64,000 bases of DNA from Pseudarthrobacter raffinosi (GTDB lineage: Bacteria > Actinomycetota > Actinomycetes > Actinomycetales > Micrococcaceae). Numbering within the stretch: position 1 is the stretch's first letter; the number at the start of each line of letters is the position of its first letter. This document shows positions 1 through 7,297 of this stretch, one piece after another. A program made the translations under genes and the position numbers. The DNA lies in NCBI RefSeq assembly GCF_023913735.1, contig NZ_JAMXBH010000010.1, positions 124,001-188,000 on the forward strand, written 5' to 3'. The notes under the pieces are model-generated. The model made no database searches and was not told the DNA's origin. It was given only the letters and a program-made list of their open reading frames with translations.

Positions 1-334
1 CGGACACCTTGTGCGCCGCGACGGCGTCCGACCAGCTCAACTGGCCGGTCACCATACCAAGCCAGGTGGCGGCGTCGCATTCGATCACGTTGGGCGGGGT
101 TCCGCGGGTGTGCCGCGGTCCCTCCACGCACTGGGTGACGCCGAACGGCGGCACCCGCACCTCCACCGAGTTCCCCGGCGCCCGCGCGGTCACCTCCTCC
201 AGCGTGTACCGCACGGCCGTGGCGGTGACGTTGCGGGGGAGCGGAATGTCCGACGGCGATGCGGCGGCTTCCTGCCATGCGGCCAGTGCCGCTGTGCCTT
301 CTTCAATGCCGATCCGACGGCGTGCTACAGCCAT
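1..334 (-). CDS. Sterol carrier family protein (partial, 3' end outside window)
   Basis: The ATG (334-332) overlaps the TGA of the upstream asparaginase gene in a TGATG junction, so the two are translationally coupled. The 111 visible residues begin MAVARRRIGIEEGTAALAAW and contain the stretch NSVEVRVPPFG followed by VEGPRHTRGTPPNV, which I recognise from the short actinobacterial 'sterol carrier family' proteins (SCP2/MDMPI-C-like fold). There is no signal peptide or membrane segment, so it should be cytosolic. Its biochemical role is unknown in the family; lipid or small-ligand binding is only inferred from the fold name. The C-terminus lies outside the window. Confidence 0.75.
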   Translation of the reverse strand, partial: MAVARRRIGIEEGTAALAAWQEAAASPSDIPLPRNVTATAVRYTLEEVTARAPGNSVEVRVPPFGVTQCVEGPRHTRGTPPNVIECDAATWLGMVTGQLSWSDAVAAHKVS

Positions 335-1350
335 CAGTCCAGGAGCGCGGACACGGCCGGGCCCAGGCGGATCTTGCCCACCTCGTGGCTGCCGCCCATC
401 ACCGGGGCCACCACTTTTTCGAGGACGCTGGAGACGCCGGGGATATCCACGGCGCCAACCGCGGCGAGGAGGGTCAGGCCCACCAGGGACGTGGCCCGCA
501 GATTCCCGTCAAGCATCTTGATGGCCACCGAGACACCCTGGGGTGTGGCCATGGCCAGGACGCCCTCGGCACCAATCTTGGCGATGATGCCCAGTTCGTC
601 CATCACGATGGTGTTGGCCTCGCCGTGCCCCTGGACGGCCCAGGGGTAGTCGAGCATGGACGTGGCGATGGTGGCGGCGCGGGCGTTGGAATTTTTGTCG
701 CCCGGGGCCTTGGCCAGCATCGAGAACGCTCGCGCCAACCCGGTCAGCGAAATGGCGGCCACCGGGGCCCCACACCCGTCAATGCCCAGGTGGGCGATCT
801 TTTCGCCGCTGTATTCCTCGATCACACTTCGGACGCGCTGCTGCAGAGGATGGTTCGGTTCAAGGTAGCTGTGGGTGTCCCAGCCGTTTTCGGTGCAGGC
901 CCACAGGAAGGCGGCGTGCTTGCCGGAGCAGTTGAAGGCTAGCTTCGATTTGCCCTTTTCGGACCTGACCAGCCAGTTGCGGGCCGTCTCGTCCTGCGGC
1001 CAGGCGGCGGGGCACTGGAGCTGGTCCTCCCGGACGCCGGCGGCCTTGAGCATTCCCTCCACCACGTCCATATGGTCCAGGGAGCCCACGTGGCTGCCGC
1101 AGGCCAGCGCCACCTGAGCGCCGCGCAGCGGAACTCCGGACTGCATGGCCGCCAGGGCCTGCAGCGGTTTAAGCGCGGACCGTGCGTACAAGGGAGTCCG
1201 GATGTCACCGAGTTCTGTGACGACGGACCCGTCGCCGGACAGTACGACGGCTGAGCCGATGTGCCGGGACTCCACAAAACCGCTTCGTTCAATAACGGCG
1301 AGTTCGACAGCGGAGTCCACGGTGAACGTGGCATGCGGGTTGTGCGGCAT
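334..1350 (-). CDS. Asparaginase (Asparaginase_II family, PF06089)
   Basis: The 338-residue protein would hydrolyse L-asparagine to aspartate and ammonia. It matches the Rhizobium etli-type asparaginase family rather than the E. coli AnsA/AnsB fold. Recognisable blocks are ERSGFVESRHIGSAVV near the N-terminus, RSALKPLQALAAM around residues 57-70, LAFNCSGKHAAFLWAC near 135-150 with the conserved Ser/Lys pair, and GIDGCGAPVAAISL near 190-203. No signal peptide is present, so it acts in the cytosol. It starts the transcription unit with the sterol-carrier gene, and the 1-bp stop/start overlap implies coupled expression. Length is normal for the family. Confidence 0.88.
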   Translation of the reverse strand: MPHNPHATFTVDSAVELAVIERSGFVESRHIGSAVVLSGDGSVVTELGDIRTPLYARSALKPLQALAAMQSGVPLRGAQVALACGSHVGSLDHMDVVEGMLKAAGVREDQLQCPAAWPQDETARNWLVRSEKGKSKLAFNCSGKHAAFLWACTENGWDTHSYLEPNHPLQQRVRSVIEEYSGEKIAHLGIDGCGAPVAAISLTGLARAFSMLAKAPGDKNSNARAATIATSMLDYPWAVQGHGEANTIVMDELGIIAKIGAEGVLAMATPQGVSVAIKMLDGNLRATSLVGLTLLAAVGAVDIPGVSSVLEKVVAPVMGGSHEVGKIRLGPAVSALLD

Positions 1351-1386
1351 GATGCCAGTCTAGGGGCGGAATCGGCGAATGCCGGG

Positions 1387-2964
1387 CTACTCCACGGTGA
1401 CCATGACAGACTGCCAGCCGGAGGCGCCGTCGGGCACCGGATCGGCCCGCTGATCGGTCTGGACCTCGCCCGTTCCGTCGGTGGCGCGGACCTTGATGTA
1501 GTGCGGTCCCGGTGTGGCTTCCCAGTCGAAGGACCACTGGCGCCACGTGATGAGGGACGCCTCGGTGGACAGGACTGCCTCGGCCCAGGGGTTGTTGTCG
1601 ATCTGGACTTCCACCTTGGTGATGCCGCGGGTCTGTGCCCACGCAGTGCCGCCGATCGCCACCCGGCCGGCGGGCACCTTGGCGAAGGACTTCGGAACTT
1701 CCACCCGGGCCATGGTCTTGATGGGGCCGCGCTCGGACCAGCCGCGCTGGGTCCAGTAGGCCTTGCTGTCCGCGAACCGCGTCACTTCCAGGTCCACCAC
1801 CCACTTGGTGGCGGAGACAAAACCGTACAGCCCGGGCACCACCATGCGCACCGGATAGCCGTGCTCCAGCGGCAGGGGCTCGCCGTTCATGCCGATCGCC
1901 AGCATGGCATCGCGGTCATCCTGCAGGACCTCCAGCGGCGTGGAGGCGCTGAAGCCATCGATCGACGTCGACAGCACCATGTCCGCACCGTCCTTGGGAC
2001 GTGCGCGCTTGAGGACCTCGCGGATGGGAAGGCCGAGCCAGCGAGCGTTCCCGGCGAGGTTTCCGCCCACGGGATTGGAAACACAGGTGAGGGTCACGTG
2101 CGATTCGATGAGGTCGGCGTCGAGCAGGTCCTGGAAGGTGAGGCGGACCTCTTCCTCCACCAGCCCGTGCACGCGGAGCTCCCAGTCTTCGGCGTTGATT
2201 TCGGGCACGCTCAGGGCGGTATCGATCCGGTAGAAGTCCCCGTTGGGGGTCAGCCAGGGGCCGACGCCGGCTGCCGGAGACTGGACGCCGGCGGGCACAG
2301 CGGCCGCGGCCTTTGCCGGGGTGGGCAGCTGCAGGGCCTCGCGGGCCTTGGTGATGTTGCTGCGGGCGGCGCTGAGCAGGCGTCCGCCCGTGGCTGCGAT
2401 CCCAGCGCCGGCCACGGTGATCCCGGCCGCGGCGAAGAAGCGTCGGCGGCTGGTGGCGGGACGGTCAGGTTCCGCGGCGCCCGTGTCGGCAGGAGCCTCG
2501 GGCCAGGACTTCAGCCGCCAGAGCGGGGCGATCAGCAGCCGCAGCACCACCAGCCCTGCAATTGTGCCCAGCACGGTGGGGATGGCATCCAGCGGCTTCA
2601 CGCTGGCCCGAGTCACCACGCTGGCCACGATCACCGCGCCCATCAGCAGCACACCGGCAACGCCCAGCGCCCACTTGCGGTAGGCCACCACACCCAGCAC
2701 GCAGGCCAGCAGGAAAATGGTCAGGCCCATCCCCACAAACAGCGCGGCTTTGTCATTCGTGCCGAACGTGGCGATGGCAAAGTCCTTCATCCACGGCGGT
2801 GTGAAGTCGATGAACGTGGACCCCAACGCGATCACCGGAGTTGCCCGGGCGGTAAAGAACGCTCCGATCAGCTCCGCTACGGAAAGTACGACGGCGGCAG
2901 CCGCCACGCCTGCCAGCGCGGCCATTGCGGCGGGGTCCTTGAGCCACTTCAGAAGCTTCTTCAT
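1387..2964 (-). CDS. Membrane-anchored molybdopterin-dependent oxidoreductase (sulfite oxidase/YedY-like)
   Basis: A 525-residue protein with about five N-terminal membrane segments (residues 1-150), a linker with a basic SRRRFFAAAG motif before another hydrophobic stretch, and a C-terminal oxidoreductase molybdopterin domain (about 230-430) followed by a Mo-co dimerisation domain. The cofactor-ligating cysteine is probably Cys294 in the LTCVSNPVGGN motif. The active site is expected outside the membrane. The substrate cannot be read from sequence; sulfite or another S/N-oxide is possible. I chose the internal ATG at 2964 (MKKLLKWLKD), which begins directly before the first membrane helix, over a GTG at 3012. 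It is divergent from purD with about 100 bp between. Confidence 0.85.
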   Translation of the reverse strand: MKKLLKWLKDPAAMAALAGVAAAAVVLSVAELIGAFFTARATPVIALGSTFIDFTPPWMKDFAIATFGTNDKAALFVGMGLTIFLLACVLGVVAYRKWALGVAGVLLMGAVIVASVVTRASVKPLDAIPTVLGTIAGLVVLRLLIAPLWRLKSWPEAPADTGAAEPDRPATSRRRFFAAAGITVAGAGIAATGGRLLSAARSNITKAREALQLPTPAKAAAAVPAGVQSPAAGVGPWLTPNGDFYRIDTALSVPEINAEDWELRVHGLVEEEVRLTFQDLLDADLIESHVTLTCVSNPVGGNLAGNARWLGLPIREVLKRARPKDGADMVLSTSIDGFSASTPLEVLQDDRDAMLAIGMNGEPLPLEHGYPVRMVVPGLYGFVSATKWVVDLEVTRFADSKAYWTQRGWSERGPIKTMARVEVPKSFAKVPAGRVAIGGTAWAQTRGITKVEVQIDNNPWAEAVLSTEASLITWRQWSFDWEATPGPHYIKVRATDGTGEVQTDQRADPVPDGASGWQSVMVTVE

Positions 2965-3068
2965 GCCTTGGATTCGTTGCGGCGGGCCGCAGGGATGGCC
3001 GGGCGAGGACACAGCTTAGGAGCACCCCCTTAGGAAAGGGCAGGGTGCACAAAGTACCCTTGGAGACT

Positions 3069-4385
3069 GTGAAGGTACTCGTCATTGGCCCTGGAGGCCG
3101 CGAACACGCCATTGTCCGCTCCCTGCTCGCCGACCCCAACGTATCCGAGGTCCATGCGGCTCCCGGCAACGCCGGCATCAGCAAGCTGGTCCCCACCCAC
3201 AACATTGACGGGAATGATCCCGACGCCGTCGAGGCGCTGGCCACCAAGCTCGGCGTGGACCTCGTGGTGGTGGGCCCCGAGGCGCCGCTGGCTGCCGGGG
3301 TGTCCGACGCCGTCCGCGCCGCCGGCATTCCGGTCTTTGGCCCCAGCAAGGCCGCAGCGCAGCTGGAAGCCTCCAAAGCGTTCGCCAAGGAAGTTATGGC
3401 CGAAGCGGGAGTCCCCACGGCCATGGCGATGGTGGCCACAAACGCCGAGGAAGCCGCCGCGGCCCTGGACACCTTCGGCGCACCCTATGTGGTGAAGGAT
3501 GACGGCCTCGCCGCCGGCAAGGGCGTGGTGGTCACCAACAACCGCGACGAAGCCCTGGCCCATGCGCAGACGTGCTTCGACGCCGCTGGCACCGTGGTGA
3601 TCGAGGAGTTCCTCGATGGCCCCGAGGTTTCCGTTTTTGTCCTCTGTGACGGCCGCAACACCGTGGCACTGTCCCCGGCGCAGGACTTCAAACGCATCTT
3701 CGACAACGACGAAGGCCCCAACACCGGCGGCATGGGTGCCTATACGCCGCTGGAATGGGCCCCGGCCGGGCTGGTCCAGGAAGTCATCGACCGCGTCGCG
3801 CAGCCCACGGTCAACGAGATGGCCAACCGCGGCACCCCGTTTGTGGGTGTGCTGTTTGTGGGCCTGGCGCTGACCACGCGCGGCACCCGCGTCATCGAAT
3901 TCAACGTCCGCTTCGGCGACCCCGAGACGCAGGCCGTCCTGGCCCGGCTCAAGACCCCCCTCGGTGCGCTGCTGCTGGCAGCCGCCAAGGGCGAACTGGA
4001 CAAGGCAGACGAGCTGCGCTGGTCCAAGGAGACCGCCGTCGCCGTCGTCGTCGCGTCCGAAAACTACCCGGACACCCCGCGCACCGGTGACCGCATCCGC
4101 GGACTCAAGAAGGTGGACGAGCTCGACGGCGTGCACGTGATCCACGCAGGCACTGCGCTCGACGACGACGGCAAGGTGATCTCCGCCGGCGGCCGGGTGC
4201 TCGCCGTCGTTGCCCTCGGCAGCGACCTGGTGGAGGCCCGGGAACGGGCGTACGACGGCGTGGAGCTGGTTCAGCTGGAAGGCTCCCAGTTCCGGACGGA
4301 CATCGGACGCAAGGCCGCCCGCGGTGAAATCAAGGTAACGGCACTGGCCACCGGATCGCTCCCTGTCACGAAGGCGAAGGCATAA
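3069..4385 (+). CDS. purD: Phosphoribosylamine--glycine ligase
   Basis: PurD ligates glycine to phosphoribosylamine with ATP, the second step of IMP synthesis. The GTG at 3069 gives the typical N-terminus VKVLVIGPGGREHAIV and has a GGAG ribosome site at 3062-3065; a start at 3045 would add eight unlikely residues. An ATP-grasp domain spans the middle, with KDDGLAAGKGV near residue 145, EEFLDGPEVSVFVLCDG, and the metal-binding end EFNVRFGDPETQ near 282-293. The length of 438 residues is normal. It is followed after one base by purC, so the pair is an operon. Confidence 0.97.
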   Translation: MKVLVIGPGGREHAIVRSLLADPNVSEVHAAPGNAGISKLVPTHNIDGNDPDAVEALATKLGVDLVVVGPEAPLAAGVSDAVRAAGIPVFGPSKAAAQLEASKAFAKEVMAEAGVPTAMAMVATNAEEAAAALDTFGAPYVVKDDGLAAGKGVVVTNNRDEALAHAQTCFDAAGTVVIEEFLDGPEVSVFVLCDGRNTVALSPAQDFKRIFDNDEGPNTGGMGAYTPLEWAPAGLVQEVIDRVAQPTVNEMANRGTPFVGVLFVGLALTTRGTRVIEFNVRFGDPETQAVLARLKTPLGALLLAAAKGELDKADELRWSKETAVAVVVASENYPDTPRTGDRIRGLKKVDELDGVHVIHAGTALDDDGKVISAGGRVLAVVALGSDLVEARERAYDGVELVQLEGSQFRTDIGRKAARGEIKVTALATGSLPVTKAKA

Positions 4386-4386
4386 C

Positions 4387-5340
4387 ATGACTGAGAACTC
4401 CGCCCAGGAACCACAGCAGCCCCGCGGCTTCAGCACCGAAACCCTGGACCTGCCGGGCTGGACGCACGTTTACTCCGGCAAGGTCCGCGACCTCTACGAG
4501 CCGGCGGACGAAGCCATCCGCCGGCAGGTGGGCCAGGACTGCGTCCTGGTGGTGGCGAGCGACCGCATCAGCGCCTTCGACCACGTGCTGGCCAGCGAGA
4601 TCCCGGACAAGGGCCGCATCCTCACGCAGTTGAGCCTGTGGTGGTTCGACCAGCTTGACGTGGTCCACCACGTGCTGGCATCCACCGTGGAAGACGGCGT
4701 TCCCGCGGCCGTGGAAGGCCGCGCGATGATCTGCAGGAAGCTGGACATGTTCCCTGTGGAATGCATCGCCCGCGGCTACCTCACCGGCTCCGGACTGCTG
4801 GAGTACAAGGCCAGGGGTACGGTCTGCGAGATTCCGCTGCCGCCAGGCCTGGTGGACGGATCCCGGCTGGAACAGGCGATCTTCACACCGTCGGCCAAGG
4901 CCGAGGTGGGCGAGCATGACGAGAACATCTCCTACAACGATGTTGTGGCCATGGTGGGGGACGACATCGCCGCACGCCTCAGCGAGCTGACCCTCAAGAT
5001 CTACACCGGCGCGGAGAAGATCGCCCGCGAACGCGGCATCATCCTGGCCGACACCAAGGTTGAGTTCGGCTACGACGCCGTGTCCGGGGCCATCACCCTG
5101 GGCGATGAGGTCCTGACACCGGATTCCTCGCGTTTCTGGGATGCGGCCACGTATGAGCCGGGCAAAGCGCAGCCTTCTTACGACAAGCAGTATGTGCGCG
5201 ACTGGCTGACGTCCGCCGAATCAGGCTGGGACCGGTCCTCCGAATCGCCACCGCCAGCCCTGCCCGCAGACGTGGTGGCCCGGACGCGCGGCCGCTACGT
5301 CGAGGCCTACGAGAAAATCACCGGCAGGACGTTCGCCTAG
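4387..5340 (+). CDS. purC: Phosphoribosylaminoimidazole-succinocarboxamide synthase
   Basis: SAICAR synthase condenses CAIR with aspartate using ATP in purine synthesis. Diagnostic features are YSGKVRDLYE near residues 28-37, LVVASDRISAFDHVL near 55-69, VECIARGYLTGSG near 120-132, and LADTKVEFGYD near 221-231. At 317 residues it is the longer actinobacterial/eukaryal-type enzyme. It starts two bases after purD ends, with no promoter room, so it is cotranscribed. A strong hairpin right after the stop terminates the operon. Confidence 0.97.
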   Translation: MTENSAQEPQQPRGFSTETLDLPGWTHVYSGKVRDLYEPADEAIRRQVGQDCVLVVASDRISAFDHVLASEIPDKGRILTQLSLWWFDQLDVVHHVLASTVEDGVPAAVEGRAMICRKLDMFPVECIARGYLTGSGLLEYKARGTVCEIPLPPGLVDGSRLEQAIFTPSAKAEVGEHDENISYNDVVAMVGDDIAARLSELTLKIYTGAEKIARERGIILADTKVEFGYDAVSGAITLGDEVLTPDSSRFWDAATYEPGKAQPSYDKQYVRDWLTSAESGWDRSSESPPPALPADVVARTRGRYVEAYEKITGRTFA

Positions 5341-5350
5341 AACACCTTTG

Positions 5351-5377
5351 ACGGGCCCGGCTTCCGGCCGGGCCCGT
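5351..5377. terminator. Bidirectional intrinsic terminator between purC and the XRE gene
   Basis: A perfect 10-bp GC stem, ACGGGCCCGG (5351-5360) with CCGGGCCCGT (5368-5377), and a 7-nt loop lies between two converging genes. It ends two bases before the XRE stop codon. There is no long U tract, as is common in high-GC actinobacteria. Confidence 0.7.
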
Positions 5378-5379
5378 TA

Positions 5380-6654
5380 CTAGCTTGCCTTGGCGTTTTT
5401 CGCTCCTGCGGCGGCCCGCTGCTGGGCGAGTCTGATCTCAAGGACCGCGTCCAGGGCCTGCTGGACACGGTCCGAGGCTCCCGCGGCACTGAAGGCCTTC
5501 TGCGCTTCTTCGAGGTAGACCAGGGCTTCGTCGGACTCACCGGCGGCCTTCAGCGACTTGCCCAGCAGGAGTGAGACTTCCCCGGCCGTGTGCTTGGCCA
5601 GCGCGCCGGATTCGGCGTGGATTTCCCGGAGCTTGTTGATGGCAGCCACGATGTCGCCGGTGAGATAAAGCCAGCGCGCGCGGATAAACGCAACTTCGAG
5701 TTGGTCGCTCTTGTTGCCGCCCACAATGGACAGCGCCAGTTCGGCGCGCTCGATGCTGGAAAGTGTTTCCGGTTCTACGATTCCGGAGGACAGCCGGACG
5801 GCGGCCGAGGCCTTGTTGAAACGGGCCCACAGATCGATGTCGTTGGCAGGTGACAGCATCCGGGCGGCGCGCTCGTGGTACTTGATGCCTTCGGGGTAAT
5901 CGTGCCGCATAAAGGCCACGTTGCCGATCACCCAGGCAACCTCACCGGCGAGCTGGGACATGGAGTGCTCGTCCATCTGGTCATTCATGGCCTGGCAGTA
6001 TTTCCAGGCCTCATCCAGGCGGCCGCTCTCCGCCAGCGCCCCGATCAGCGCGCGGTAGGCGCCGATGATCAGGGTGGATCCGTTGGGCAGCTGGCCGCAG
6101 AGTTGTACGGCCGCCAGCGCATGTTCGACGGCAGTGCTCAGCTGGCCCTGGCCCTGGCAGATAGCGGCGAGCATCTGGCGGGCACGGACGGCGAGGCCGG
6201 CAGATTCCGTGGCCATCGGGTGCTCCAGGAGGTGCTGCATGATCTTTTGGCATTCCTGCCAGTTGCCCTGTTTGATCAGGCATTCGGCCTGCATGTAGGT
6301 CATGTTCCACCACGCGCTGGTGTTCTTGCCCTCCAGAGCTATCTGGGCCGCGGTGGCTGCGTGGGTGGCCGCCAGCGGATAGTCCCTGAGGTCCCAGGCC
6401 TGGCGCGCGTAGAGGCCGGCCAGGACGTACTCGGCGTCGCTGACTGTGATGGGTTGGCTCCAGGCTTCCAGCGCCTTGGGCGCCAGCTCCAGCCTGCGGG
6501 CGAGCTCCTCGATGACTTCGGCCGTCGGCTCACGGCGGCCGGTTTCGAGGAGGGAGATATAACTGGGGGAATACAGGTCCTTGCCCAGTGCAGCCTGTGT
6601 CAGCCCACGTTCGAGACGCTCCGCACGGAGCTTCTCCCCGAATCCGTTGCCCAC
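5380..6654 (-). CDS. XRE-family HTH regulator with TPR domain (RRNPP-like)
   Basis: The GTG at 6654 is preceded by a perfect AGGAGG seven bases upstream, which fixes the start; 424 residues. Residues about 4-60 are an HTH_3 domain (GEKLRAERLERGLTQAALG, then SPSYISLLETGRREPT as recognition helix and beyond). The rest is a chain of helical pairs typical of tetratricopeptide repeats, for example WWNMTYMQAECLIKQGNWQE and AGEVAWVIGNVAFMRHDYPE. This domain order and length match RRNPP peptide-sensing regulators (Rgg, NprR, PlcR type). That it senses a peptide is inference, supported by the divergent gene for a small secreted peptide 132 bp away. A plain TPR transcription factor without a peptide ligand is the alternative. 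Confidence 0.88.
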   Translation of the reverse strand: MGNGFGEKLRAERLERGLTQAALGKDLYSPSYISLLETGRREPTAEVIEELARRLELAPKALEAWSQPITVSDAEYVLAGLYARQAWDLRDYPLAATHAATAAQIALEGKNTSAWWNMTYMQAECLIKQGNWQECQKIMQHLLEHPMATESAGLAVRARQMLAAICQGQGQLSTAVEHALAAVQLCGQLPNGSTLIIGAYRALIGALAESGRLDEAWKYCQAMNDQMDEHSMSQLAGEVAWVIGNVAFMRHDYPEGIKYHERAARMLSPANDIDLWARFNKASAAVRLSSGIVEPETLSSIERAELALSIVGGNKSDQLEVAFIRARWLYLTGDIVAAINKLREIHAESGALAKHTAGEVSLLLGKSLKAAGESDEALVYLEEAQKAFSAAGASDRVQQALDAVLEIRLAQQRAAAGAKNAKAS

Positions 6655-6673
6655 GGGAATTCCTCCTGATTCT

Positions 6674-6757
6674 GGACAGTCTTTGTACTCAATGCTTGAC
6701 AGTACCTGTGCAAAACATTTTACAATGTATGTCAACAAGGACAGTGCTGACTTTGTA
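6674..6757. promoter_or_regulatory. Shared divergent control region of XRE-TPR and peptide genes
   Basis: For the plus strand there is a perfect -35 TTGACA (6696-6701) and a -10 TACAAT (6721-6726) with a rather long 19-bp spacer. A mirror-image TTGACA lies on the minus strand (6735-6730). A direct repeat is present: GGACAGT plus CTTTGTA at 6674-6687 and again GGACAGT (6739-6745) plus CTTTGTA (6751-6757). ACATT (6715-6719) and AATGT (6724-6728) form a perfect dyad over the -10. These are good candidates for XRE operator sites; binding is not shown by sequence alone. Confidence 0.55.
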
Positions 6758-6786
6758 ACGAATCCGACTCGTATTGAGGAACTCAT

Positions 6787-6954
6787 ATGTTGAAGAATAT
6801 TGCGGCCGCAGGCCTACTTGCTGCTGCCTTGGCATTTTCTGCGGCGGCCCCGGCTGTCCTGTCGGCAGGTTCCATCGCCGATACCACCGGCGTATCCGTA
6901 GCCGTTGGCAACTGGCCCGATCCAATGTCCAAGCCCGTCAAGGACAAGGGCTAG
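6787..6954 (+). CDS. Small secreted peptide precursor, candidate pheromone (55 aa)
   Basis: ATG 6787 has a GAGGA site (6776-6780) six bases upstream. The product has a textbook Sec signal: a Lys at position 3, a hydrophobic run IAAAGLLAAALAFSAAAPAV, then VLSAG as probable signal peptidase site near residue 27. The remaining about 28 residues, including VGNWPDPMSKPVKDKG, would be exported. It lies divergent from the XRE-TPR gene and is followed by its own terminator, so it is a single-gene message of roughly 320 nt. Phr/Rgg-type signalling peptides have this size and architecture; I infer a signalling role from context only. A simple secreted micro-protein is the alternative. Confidence 0.7.
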   Translation: MLKNIAAAGLLAAALAFSAAAPAVLSAGSIADTTGVSVAVGNWPDPMSKPVKDKG

Positions 6955-6987
6955 ACCTACACCACCAACGTGGGCAACTGACCCGAT
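6904..6987 (+). repeat. In-frame direct repeat of the VGNWPD coding motif
   Basis: GTTGGCAACTGGCCCGAT (6904-6921) inside the peptide gene recurs as GTGGGCAACTGACCCGAT (6970-6987) beyond its TAG stop. Identity is 16 of 18, the spacing is 66 bp (22 codons) so the frame is kept, and the two changes are a synonymous Val codon and TGG to TGA. This looks like an internal duplication that is now outside, or cut from, the reading frame. Confidence 0.7.
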
Positions 6988-7012
6988 GTAAGGAATCCTC
7001 TCAGGAGGCGAG

Positions 7013-7052
7013 GCCCCGGGGCATGGTCATCATGCCTCGGGGCTATTTCTTT
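7013..7052 (+). terminator. Intrinsic terminator of the peptide gene
   Basis: GCCCCGGGGCATG (7013-7025) pairs with CATGCCTCGGGGC (7031-7043) over a GTCAT loop, with one mismatch, and is followed by the U-rich TATTTCTTT. Confidence 0.85.
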
Positions 7053-7106
7053 GCCCGGACACGTGACGGTTCTGCCCCGGGTACTTGACCGCCGGGAGAT
7101 ACAAAA

Positions 7107-7132
7107 GAGGGCCTCCCCTGGGGGAGACCCTC
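7107..7132 (-). terminator. Intrinsic terminator of tRNA-Pro
   Basis: GAGGG-c-CTCCCC (7107-7118) pairs with GGGGAG-a-CCCTC (7121-7132). Read on the minus strand the stem is followed by TTTTGT, so it terminates the tRNA transcript; TTT also follows on the plus strand. Confidence 0.8.
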
Positions 7133-7139
7133 TTTCGAT

Positions 7140-7216
7140 TGGTCGGGATGACAGGATTTGAACCTGCGACCTCGTCGTCCCGAACGACGCGCGCTACCAA
7201 GCTGCGCCACATCCCG
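7140..7216 (-). tRNA. tRNA-Pro (anticodon CGG)
   Basis: Read on the minus strand, CGGGATG (7216-7210) and CATCCCG (7150-7144) form the acceptor stem. The D-arm contains AGCTTGGTAGC, the anticodon loop is TTCGGGA giving anticodon CGG, and the T-arm carries GGTTCAAATCC. The CCA end is encoded (7142-7140). It decodes CCG proline codons, which are frequent in this DNA. A terminator follows immediately. Confidence 0.95.
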
Positions 7217-7297
7217 ATCCGCTGCAAAAGCAACTTTACAAGGATAGCCGACGCCGGGCCCGGATGCGAAATCGGCGGCGCCGGCCGGGTCAGATCC

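Noticed and set aside
1261-3033. Long open frame on the plus strand opposite the molybdopterin oxidoreductase
   Set aside because: It is a high-GC antisense artefact; the composition is Gly/Arg/His-rich and no motif is seen, while the minus strand encodes a recognisable enzyme.
6955-7010. Further coding sequence after the peptide stop
   Set aside because: TAG and TGA interrupt the frame here; reported only as a degenerate repeat and not as a gene.
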